Source of the DNA: Ectobius pallidus
Lineage: Eukaryota; Arthropoda; Insecta; Blattodea; Ectobiidae
Assembly (NCBI GenBank): GCA_964059195.1
Contig: CAXKWD010000007.1
Span: 22,455,023-22,519,022 of the forward strand
DNA: 64,000 bases
Reading direction: 5' to 3'
Part shown: one piece after another, positions 1 to 8,925 of the stretch
How positions within the stretch are numbered: position 1 is the stretch's first letter
Layout of the letters: each line of letters starts with the position of its first letter
Notes under the pieces: model-generated
Seen by the model: the letters and a program-made list of their open reading frames with translations, nothing else
Told to the model about the DNA's origin: nothing
Database searches by the model: none
Made by a program: the position numbers and the translations under genes

Positions 1-2110
1 AAGTAGTGTTCATGTGGGCATACTAGCTGCCGACTTTACCCACACCGCTAAATATGGAACAGCTGGAAGCTATTCAGGAGGCAGTCTTGAATAAAATCCT
101 GGAACAGAAGGAAGAGGAGTTGAAGCCCAAATTCCTTAACTACATTTTTAAACTTGGCTGGCTTGTGCTTGCCTGCAATGGAAAAGACACTTATAAAATG
201 GCTTTATTGCATCACGGAAGAGCTCAAGCCATAGAAGGTGGTTAGCTTAAAGGCTGTGGAGGAAAATCTAATTCCTCATACTAGTTGTTGGCTACTTCCA
301 TAATAGCCTGAATGATTCAACAGATAAAATACTAGATGTCATCTCACCGAATGAAGAACTGAGGAATGGAGAGTGCTTAGAAGGGCTACCGAAGAGAATG
401 CCATTCAGCTCACTCTCTCCATAAACCATCTCTGCTGAAAAGCTGAAAAAGAAAGCTTTCAGGATAAGTTTTAAATTTACTCAAGGAGACAGAAGGTGTC
501 TTGACTAATGACACTCCTCAAAAGAGGCAGACTAGAAAGCCTGGGACCTCTGCAGCAAAGGCTTTGTCATCTGTAAAGGAAACACCCAAGACAGGAAAGG
601 AAACGCCTGAGACAGATGGTAAAAGCCAATATAAAGGCTACAGCTGAAAAGCCTACTACAAGTAAAGCTGCCTCTACAATCCAAAAGACCTTATTACCTA
701 AAGTAGAGAAAAAGAGGAGCAAAAGAAGTGGCAAGAAGCTATTTATAGCCCTTGCCCTAATTTTCCAACAAGCAATCATAGGAATATCAGGTATGTCCAA
801 ATAAATCTCCAGCATTCTAAAGCAGCTTCTCAAGTGGTTAGCTGGAGCCTAGTTTGGGAACACCTGGATATAGCCTTCATTCAGGAGCCATGGGTCTACC
901 ATGCCCAAGTAAAACGGCTCCCAAGAACCACATGTAAGTTATTATACGGTACTGCTCATGAAAGTCCTAGGACTGCACTTTCATTTAGTAAAGACACTAA
1001 ATTTCTCCATGTTCCAGAATATACCTCTAGAGATATGGCAACAGCAATAATGGAGGTAACGTCACATAGGGGTAGTCAAGAGGTATTCATTGCCTCGGCC
1101 TACTTTCCGGGTGAGCTCATAAAACACTGCAAAAGAAGATCGAAGCACTTCATCATCTGCTGTGACACGGAAACACACACTACACCATGTGGGGAAGCAG
1201 AGGCATTAATGCTAGAGGTGAGTCACTCTTGGAATATTTGTTAAGTAATAATAGCGACATATTAATAGAGTTGACGAACCCACGTTTGCCAACACTAGAT
1301 GGCTGGACTTAACCTTGGCCATTCCATATGTTAGTAACATGATTGAAAACTGGCATGTATCTAATGAAGCCTAAGCATCAGATCATAGGCATCTAAGATT
1401 TGAAACAGAAGTCAATTATACTGATAAATTTGAGATCAGAATTCTTCAACTGACTGACTGGGTAACCTATCCAGAATACCTAAAGTCAGAAGTTGAGGAA
1501 TTTGACAAACCTTTAGAGTCTATCTGTGAATTGGAGTACACAGCAACCCAACTCAGTAAGCTCATTATATCATCATATGAACAAAGTTGCCCAATTACCA
1601 CCAGAAGGGGCAAAAGAAATGTCTCTTAATGGAATAGGCAACTTGCTAAACAAAGAGCTAATGTAAGGAAGCTCTTTAATGAGGCCAAAACATCTAACCA
1701 ATTACAATGAAGAATTAAGGAAATCTTGGAAGAGCTTTTGTGAAGGTATAAATGAAGTGCCTATTACAGCTCAAATTCGTAGAGTCCTATCAAAAAGCCA
1801 TGCAAATGGTATTGGCTATCTAAGAAAGTCAGATGGGGATAAACGAAGAGTTAAGAGGAAACATTGGCATTCCTATTAAAGACTCACTTTCCTGACCCTG
1901 ACATAGTTGAGGTGGAAGAACAGGTTTATGAAAATGAATCTGCTTCTGTAATGCACAGTAAAAGAACTAAAATCCTGGCTGGATGCATCTCCCAACTATA
2001 TAAAATGGGCTATTAACTCATTTAAACCTTTTAAAGCTACAGGAGGAGATGGAATCTTTCTAACAAATCTAATAAAAGGGTATTGTGGGGATAGTGTTTT
2101 CAGTTGTCTC
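1..2110 (+). pseudogene. Decayed non-LTR retrotransposon (R1/Jockey type), gag-like and endonuclease part
   Basis: Translated pieces follow the order of a two-ORF LINE but in shifting frames with stops. Near 54-480 there is a gag-like stretch resembling the N-terminal domain of insect LINE ORF1 proteins. At 834-1244 an open frame contains AFIQEPWV, the start motif of the apurinic-type endonuclease (family form: ALIQEPWV), followed by a region resembling its beta strands. From about 1440 to 2110 further pieces look like the linker before the reverse transcriptase, with stops at short intervals. No RT core is present, so the copy is broken downstream. The RNase H relic at 42131-43160 could be the missing end of the same family, but that is inference. 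The family is judged by eye. The true 5' boundary may lie outside the window. Confidence 0.65.
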
Positions 2111-2776
2111 AGCCTGAGTTTATGCCAGTGATAGGTTGCAAGTATGCTATATCAGAAATCTGTAAAAATTTCTATCCACTGATACATTATACATCGCTGT
2201 AGGCTTCGCATTAGTTGGATATTTATTGGAAGCATTTAAAAAGAGACAAAAATGATGGAACATTTCTAGTCCTACATATGCAGTAAATTATCTCAGATTT
2301 TTGGGGAAGACTGCGTGAAAGCAATATTGATTTTCTTTGATTTTAGCCCTGAAATGGTTGTATGGCAACATAAAAGAGGGAAATGAAATATTCCATAAAG
2401 ACAGTAAAATATTATGTTCTCTGGAATTTCTGTTTCTTCTCATTTCAACCTCTATGATGCATAGTGTGTAAAAACAATGATTTGAAAAATTCTAAGTCCT
2501 ATGTGAGTGACAGAAGACATATCTAGCATTTTCTGAGGGAATAGTTAAAGAGTGATAAATCATCCTTCTTTGCTTCAAACTGTAGGTACCTATATAAGAA
2601 CATACAGCTTGGAAATCAAAAGTCCTCGATAATTTAATTTTGAATTAAGTACCTGCAACATACAAAACCTGCATGATGCCAGGACATTTAAGCTAGTGTA
2701 TAATAAAATATGGGTTAATTTTAACTGAAAATTATTTTAAGGATTAAAAAAATATTTTAAAATCTCCAGTTTTTGG
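2111..2776. other. Gap: AT-rich DNA, nothing recognised
   Basis: No ORF, RNA or paired terminal repeat was recognised. It may hold the eroded tail of the preceding LINE. Confidence 0.4.
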
Positions 2777-4149
2777 TATCTATCCAGTGGCGTCACATGA
2801 GTAAAATATTTGGGTGTTCACATGGGGCTAAAAATAGAAAAACAAAATACAGGACTTACGAATCTCATCACTTGTAGAGAAAATGTACTCTTCTTTCTTT
2901 CTGTGCAGCGAACTTCTCGATAACTTTAAAGTTGAAGTCTTTCTTCTTGCGCACTAGACGTTTCTCTATTGCCATCATTGCAAGTGCTGCACGGTATTCA
3001 CACATTAACAAACAAAATTACTTTTAAGTTCACTGGTAGAAAACGAACTAGCCTATTGAATGCATTTCCCAAATGGTTATAGTAGTGAACTATATATACT
3101 GTTCTACTCTTTAACTACTATAACTATTCTTTAAACTAGGCTAGAATTATTAATATATATACTACTAAACTAAACAAACAATCGCGACATCACAAAGAAA
3201 CTACTACTTCACGCTGTGGGAATTCCAATTGAACTGATACGGAATTCCTGTTTGGGAGAGAATGTAACTGTAAACTTCGCACCCCTTACTACAAACAGGA
3301 ACAGCAGACCATCTAGCACCTGCTGGCTAATCTTTGCTGGCCAAAAAAAAGTTTTATTTGGACGTTTTGAGCAAAACACGTGGTATAGACAGGGATAGAA
3401 GACTGTGTTGCAACTTATACTTTCCAGCTGAGGGAGAAAGAGAAATCACTGTATCAATGTACTGAAGTAAAAATTTATCTATTTATTTATGAATATTAAT
3501 AATGGCATATTGATGTAGGTAATTGCGACATAAACGACGGAATGTAGAGGAAATAAACAGCAAATCAAAGCTTCACTGTGAATTGTGATAATCCGACAAC
3601 ACTGTTTCACACCTATATAATAAGGGAAGATGGATGGGTCATAAAACAAGTTCCCTCTGGCAGCTCGCAAGTTGGATGAGATGGAGGGGTGGTAAAAAAA
3701 ACACGTGGGAAAACTCTAGCGTTTACCGATGTTGCCGTCTTCAGTTGAAGGGGGAAAAAATCAGATGCGTTGCCCGATGCTGCCCTCTTAAGGTCGGATG
3801 CACGAATGATGTGTGATCCTGTCACACTTGCTAGCTGCGGAGCCCCTGCTAACTTTAGGTAATGCAAAACGCAATACTAAGAGGTTCACCCCTTAGCTAG
3901 TGAACCACCCAGTGGCATAGCAAGCTTAGGTGGTACCCGGTGCGGAAAATTTCTTGTCACCCCCCCCCCCCCCATTTAAATTATTAAAAGTTGGGACTGT
4001 TCCAAGTGTTATTTTTTGGATAGTCAAAGGTAATCCCACGAGAGTTTAAGAGTTTATCGATAGATGCAGCTGCAACGAATTTATCTGATGTAACTCGTAA
4101 ACTCAACGGATTATGCAAATACAAGTAAGAATCAGCCTGAAAAATTTTT

Positions 4150-4223
4150 TGCCATAGCCGGGATTTGAACCACGGATCTTCAGCTTAACGCGCTGATGCT
4201 CTTGCCAACTGAGCTACCATGAC
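4150..4223 (-). tRNA. tRNA-like sequence, inverted copy (probable pseudo-tRNA, GUU in loop)
   Basis: 74 nt with a 7-bp acceptor stem (two G-U pairs), a D stem GCTC/GAGC and an anticodon stem TCAGC/GCTGA enclosing GCGTTAA, which places GTT (Asn) as anticodon. Position 33 is C instead of the near-universal U. The T loop TTCAAAT is canonical, but its stem CGTGG/CCCGG has two mismatches. A functional tRNA is therefore doubtful. Confidence 0.5.
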
Positions 4224-4368
4224 AAACTCCCGATATGACACTAGGCTTTAAAGTATCTACATAGTGTAGGTCGCCATTGGGTGTTGTGTTCTCGAAGGAA
4301 GAGAAACCCCCGTTGGTTTGCCTTGACTTCTGAATCAGTTGAAGAATTTAGTGTCATATCGGGAGTTT

Positions 4369-4442
4369 GTCATGGTAGCTCAGTTGGCAAGAGCATCAGC
4401 GCGTTAAGCTGAAGATCCGTGGTTCAAATCCCGGCTATGGCA
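4369..4442 (+). tRNA. tRNA-like sequence, array unit 1
   Basis: Same 74-nt sequence as the inverted copy, in the + orientation. The internal promoter boxes look usable (B-box-like GGTTCAAAT), but C33 and the mismatched T stem make it a likely pseudo-tRNA. Confidence 0.5.
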
Positions 4443-4677
4443 AAAAATTTTTCAGGCTGATTCTTACTTGTATTAATTCCCTAGACATGGGTTTAATGTC
4501 TATTTCCATCATTTCCACTTAATTAATAGTATTTAAATAATAATAATAACTAGGCTTTAAAGTATCTACATAGTGTAGGTCGCCATTGGGTGTTGTGTTC
4601 TCGAAGGAAGAGAAACCCCCGTTGGTTTGCCTTGACTTCTGAATCAGTTGAAGAATTTAGTGTCATATCGGGAGTTT

Positions 4678-4751
4678 GTCATGGTAGCTCAGTTGGCAAG
4701 AGCATCAGCGCGTTAAGCTGAAGATCCGTGGTTCAAATCCCGGCTATGGCA
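4678..4751 (+). tRNA. tRNA-like sequence, array unit 2
   Basis: Identical by eye to unit 1 and exactly 309 bp downstream of it. Confidence 0.5.
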
Positions 4752-4986
4752 AAAAATTTTTCAGGCTGATTCTTACTTGTATTAATTCCCTAGACATGGG
4801 TTTAATGTCTATTTCCATCATTTCCACTTAATTAATAGTATTTAAATAATAATAATAACTAGGCTTTAAAGTATCTACATAGTGTAGGTCGCCATTGGGT
4901 GTTGTGTTCTCGAAGGAAGAGAAACCCCCGTTGGTTTGCCTTGACTTCTGAATCAGTTGAAGAATTTAGTGTCATATCGGGAGTTT

Positions 4987-5060
4987 GTCATGGTAGCTCA
5001 GTTGGCAAGAGCATCAGCGCGTTAAGCTGAAGATCCGTGGTTCAAATCCCGGCTATGGCA
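4987..5060 (+). tRNA. tRNA-like sequence, array unit 3
   Basis: Identical by eye to units 1 and 2, again offset by 309 bp. Confidence 0.5.
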
Positions 5061-5295
5061 AAAAATTTTTCAGGCTGATTCTTACTTGTATTAATTCCCT
5101 AGACATGGGTTTAATGTCTATTTCCATCATTTCCACTTAATTAATAGTATTTAAATAATAATAATAACTAGGCTTTAAAGTATCTACATAGTGTAGGTCG
5201 CCATTGGGTGTTGTGTTCTCGAAGGAAGAGAAACCCCCGTTGGTTTGCCTTGACTTCTGAATCAGTTGAAGAATTTAGTGTCATATCGGGAGTTT

Positions 5296-5370
5296 GTCAT
5301 GGTAGCTCAGTTGGCAAGAGCATCAGCGCGTTAAGCTGAAGATCCGTGGTTTCAAATCCCGGCTATGGCA
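5296..5370 (+). tRNA. tRNA-like sequence, array unit 4, with an extra T in the T arm
   Basis: As the other units but 75 nt, because one T is added before the T loop (GTGGTTTCAAATC). That breaks the 7-nt loop and further argues against function for this copy. Confidence 0.45.
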
Positions 5371-5735
5371 AAAAATTTTTCAGGCTGATTCTTACTTGTA
5401 TTAATTCCCTAGACATGGGTTTAATGTCTATTTCCATCATTTCCACTTAATTAATAGGATTATGCAAAATTAGTAATAATTGCTTTGTTATATAAAAACA
5501 AAACTAAGCTCCGAAATCACGGCATACTATGAATCAACCATCCATAAAGCGATTCCTGTTACCATGTTGTCGCCATCTTGTAACCAGTGCTACCAATGGT
5601 GCATATAAGACATAGTTAGCCTAATTCAGTCAATTTTGTTAGGATTAAGGAAAGACATACATATCAAGCACATTATACATTGAACTGTTAAACGACAATA
5701 AATGCTACTACTATTATTAATATTATTACTATTAC

Positions 5736-6448
5736 TACAGTGAGTCCCATGCAAGAGTTGGCCAATGACGCGGGTTTCTGCGTCGCGGTTGGCACAGCTC
5801 CAACTCCCGAGTGATCGGGTGAAATATCTACGCAAATAATGCCGCGGTCGGTGTAATGATTCAGGTTCTCACATTTATAGTTAAAATTACAATGAAAATA
5901 AACACGTACCTCATCACAGGAGGTGTTGGAAATGTTCTTCTCTTGCATCCACCCAACACTGGCACCTTTTAGAAAATTTTCTTTCACGCGCATAAGTTCA
6001 TCTTTCGAGATAGGCTACTTACTCTTTTGATAGGCCTATGTGATATTGTCTTTAAGTTCTTCTAACAATATGTAAATATTATTTATTGGGAAACTTGAAA
6101 ATAAAGTGTATAGGTCAATTTCCCATACATAAGAAGAACTTAAAGACAATATCACAAAATAAATTAACTCTATCTCGGAAGCCGAACTTATGCGCGTGAA
6201 AGAAAATTTCCTAAAAAGGTGCTAGTGTTGGGTGGATGCACGAGGAGAACATTTCCAACACCTCCTGTGATGAGGCACGTGTTTATTTTCATTGTAATTT
6301 TAACTATAAATGTAAAAACCTGAATCATTACACCGACCGCAGCATTATTTGCGTAGATATTTCACCCAATCGCCCGGGAGTTGGAGCTGTGCCAGCCGCG
6401 ACACAGAAACCCGCGTCATTGGCCAACTCTTCAGTGGGACTCACTGTA
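5736..6448. mobile_element. Mariner-type palindromic element with transposase-derived TIRs (copy 1)
   Basis: Element 5738-6446 begins CAGTGAGTCCCAT and ends with its inverted form, bounded by TA on both sides. Terminal inverted repeats are about 300 bp each, leaving a short middle. In the right arm, read on + with frame breaks, the sequence encodes the C-terminal end of an IS630/Tc1-mariner transposase (a form of ELMRVKENFLKR followed by FQHLL). The left arm holds the same segment reversed. So both TIRs contain the 3' coding end. It sits inside the inner hAT. Copy 2 is the half at 25974-26373 and copy 3 is at 48463-49447. Confidence 0.82.
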
Positions 6449-7788
6449 TTATTATTAATATGAAGTACGTTCTAGACAGACAGATATACATTGTTTTCGT
6501 GAGCAACAGATTTACGAATTGTGGGAGTTACCGTTAATAAAAAGAACATCTAGGCCAAAATACACTCCCGAAATTGTGCAAAGTTTTATTTTTGGAGTGA
6601 TTTTTTTATATTTTTATATTTTGTTTTCCAAGCGAAATCTCGAATTTTGGAAAGATGAATTTTGACAAAAGGACAACATTTTTTATTTACGTCAGGTACC
6701 TTTGAAGATGTGAACCGAAGATTGGAGTTAAGTTTTCCTTATTTTTACATAAAGAAAGTTTTCTCGAAAACGGCTCTAACGATTTTCTTTAAATTTTGTA
6801 CGTGGGTTGCTTATACTAAGAGCTAAAACACTTGAAACACTTTTTCGAAATAATTCTCTGAAGGGTAGTTATAAGCCACCCACTCTCTGAATACGCGCTC
6901 TTTGCAATACGGCCTCTTGCAACAGAAAATCGTACAAAAACAAAATTTTGTAATTTTATTTTTATTTTTAAGGGGAGGCTAACTTTTATTTGGGCAGAGG
7001 AAGTTATGCGAATTATACATCAGATTTTTTTATAGGTTGATCCTAATAAATTTCATAAACAAGTAATGTAAGTATTTTACGGAACTGTATTACTAATAAT
7101 CTATTCTTAAATATGCGCAATACCAATTCAAAATTTAGATTGCCTGAGACTTCGGAGTTAACTCACATTCGAAGTTTATTTTCGTCAGTCATGACTGCTG
7201 CAGCGGGTAGAATAATTTGGTTGCGGCTTGAGTGATGTAAACATCACCGATTGTTGAAGTCTCATTTAAATTAATAAAACTGCAGAGACAAGCATCGGCA
7301 GAAAGAAACACCCCTCCCCCTAACCATAATATTATTGTTCGTGTCAACACAGCGGCCAGTTCAGCCGTGTTTTATTATCTTTGTTGACTGAATTTAAAAC
7401 TAAAAGAAGTTTCAATACGCATGTTGACTTGTAGAAAGTTGTTAAGCTTATTTAATTGTTTTAAATAACATTATAATTTTCTTTAAATTCCCTTGAGCAA
7501 TTTTTTACTTACAAAGACACGTTTTTATTTTGTCACCCCCCCCCCCCCCCCCGGTGATGGTACCCGGGGCGGCCCGCACCCCCCGCACCCCCCTTCCTAC
7601 GCCACTGGAACCACCTCGAGGAAGCCCGCAAAAGGGAACAAAATACACAGCTTTCTATACAGCGAGACGGCAAACCATACAAGAATTATTATTCATTCAA
7701 TAATACTGACAAAATTAGGTAAGACAAGAATTATTAGGGGGTTCACGTGCTCATGTGATCCTATGCAGGAGACGCCACTGTATCTATC

Positions 7789-8549
7789 ATTGCATGTCAT
7801 TTCGCTTTTCAATAATATTCACATGTTGCTATCCATTACAGAGATGTCAGGCTTTACTTTATTATTGCATAACATTGTGTATTCTGAAGTTTCTGTTTCT
7901 TAAGAGAATGTGTGAATGTGCACGTAGTAAGTTTACTTTATAACATTTTAAATGGATAGATGTGTGCCGGTAGTAATTTCTTTCCAACCGAGTTTTATAA
8001 TTTAAAACATGGCCTGTCGAAAGTGGGTGTCTCTTGAGCAACAGTCTCCCAGCATTGAAACCGGGAAGAGTTCGGGAAACACGGGATTTGAATCGTGCGC
8101 GAAAAAGTTGTGTTGGTAGCATTGATTCTGGCACTAAACCGGGTTTCACATGTAAAAAGTAAAAAATTAAGGGGGTGAATAGTTTCTGAGAAAGAAATTA
8201 GATCTAAGCAATCCTATAAACCGGAGTTCTGAAAGATCTTAATTGCTTATCCGAGCATATTGCAAAGCAAAATTTGATTACAGTTACGTACACTCACGGT
8301 CCACCTATAGCATCTGGATGGGAAAATGATACAGAAATAGGTTGCTCTTCAAGAAAATCAGTATAAGGAATTCGTAAACTAGCCCGACTATACTTGATAA
8401 CGGGAATGCAATATGTAAATGGGGATTTTTTTACTTCTGGAAAAATATGTTTCAAGAGATGTTTTAGCGTATTTTGAGATTGCTTTAGCGGATAGAAAAT
8501 CTATTGGCGACAGTGAGCACGAAACAAAAACAATTCAGTTGTTAAAAAA
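7789..8549 (+). promoter_or_regulatory. Upstream flank of GPATCH1 exon 1 (promoter and 5' UTR presumed here)
   Basis: This stretch lies between the outer hAT and the exon 1 start codon. No unambiguous TATA box, initiator or CpG-rich block was seen. It is labelled by position only. The hAT insertion ends about 760 bp before the ATG and could therefore touch the promoter. Confidence 0.3.
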
Positions 8550-8616
8550 ATGTCGTCTGATTCGGATGAGGAGGATTTCGTTGAATACGGATCATCTCTC
8601 GATCCTCTTGACGAAG
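8550..8616 (+). CDS. GPATCH1: G-patch domain-containing protein 1 homologue, exon 1
   Basis: ATG at 8550 opens 22 codons plus one base: MSSDSDEEDFVEYG... then SSLDPLDE. This aligns with the acidic start of GPATCH1 proteins (SDSEEDLVSYG, then LEPLEEGE, in the human form). A consensus 5' splice site, AAG|GTGAGT, follows at 8617. Three adenines precede the ATG, a good insect start context. The phase-1 junction matches exon 2. GPATCH1 is a nuclear protein associated with spliceosomes, thought to partner a DEAH-box helicase through its G-patch, which lies in a later exon not seen here. Confidence 0.85.
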
Positions 8617-8925
8617 GTGAGTATTAAGGCAACTGTTTACTCGTTATATATCTACTGGACAGAATATTAAATCTCAGGATAAATTTTAGGATACAAATAA
8701 AAGGGCTAATAGTTAAGCCCAGTTATGGCATAGCCCCGTTGGTTATGGAATGTTCATATAAATAATTGTGGATTACAATGATAGTTATCTTGGGTCTGCA
8801 GATTGCAGTATACACTTGCCTTGTATCGGACCAGTTCATTTTGCTTAATATAAGTGCACTTTAGGTACATAAACGTTTACAGTTTGAACCAACCTTCCGA
8901 GAATGTTAGAGAAATGTGAAGAATA

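Larger units (their letters stand above)
4108..5468 (+). repeat. 309-bp tandem array of tRNA-like units, inserted with 12-bp flanking repeats
   Basis: Four direct units of exactly 309 bp start with CTAGGCTTTAAAG at 4241, 4550, 4859 and 5168. Each carries one + strand tRNA-like sequence. In front sits a single inverted copy: 4118-4241 is the reverse complement of 4351-4474, giving a 124-bp-arm hairpin with a 109-bp loop. GGATTATGCAAA occurs at 4108-4119 and again at 5457-5468, so the block looks like one insertion into the inner hAT with a 12-bp target duplication. Units are nearly identical, so amplification is recent. No element family is recognised. Confidence 0.85.
3902..7615. mobile_element. 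hAT-type element nested in the outer hAT, with 8-bp target duplications
   Basis: Ends are at 3910 (CAGTGGCATAGCAAG) and 7607 (reverse complement CAGTGGCGTAGGAAG), 13 of 15 matching. GAACCACC flanks both sides (3902-3909 and 7608-7615). C-runs follow the left end (3961-3973) and precede the right end (about 7536-7552). No transposase ORF is seen. It hosts two later insertions: the tRNA-like array (4108-5468) and a mariner-type palindrome (5736-6448). Its subterminal sequence near 4025-4065 is related to repeats at 58076-58860. Confidence 0.85.
2777..7788. mobile_element. hAT-type element (outer), with 8-bp target duplications
   Basis: The element runs from 2785 (CAGTGGCGTC...) to 7780 (...GACGCCACTG). 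These ends are exact inverted repeats for at least 10 bp, and both are flanked by TATCTATC (2777-2784 and 7781-7788). An 8-bp duplication and CAGTGG-type ends are typical of hAT transposons. Without the nested hAT at 3910-7607 only about 1.3 kb is the element's own sequence, and no transposase frame is visible in it, so it was a non-autonomous copy mobilised in trans. The insertion lies just upstream of GPATCH1 exon 1. Confidence 0.82.

Noticed and set aside
4369..5370. Functional cluster of tRNA-Asn genes
   Set aside because: C33 and two T-stem mismatches in every copy, plus a T insertion in the last, make function unlikely; kept as tRNA-like sequences.
7493..7903. 136-codon ORF with a proline run
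   Set aside because: The proline run is the C-tract of the inner hAT right end; the frame crosses the element border and target duplications.
8040..8110. tRNA-like B box upstream of exon 1
   Set aside because: GGGATTTGAATCGTG only loosely fits a B box and there is no paired stem or A box.
8419..8670. 83-codon ORF overlapping GPATCH1 exon 1 in another frame
   Set aside because: The conserved GPATCH1 start lies in a different frame with a consensus splice donor; this frame has no family similarity.
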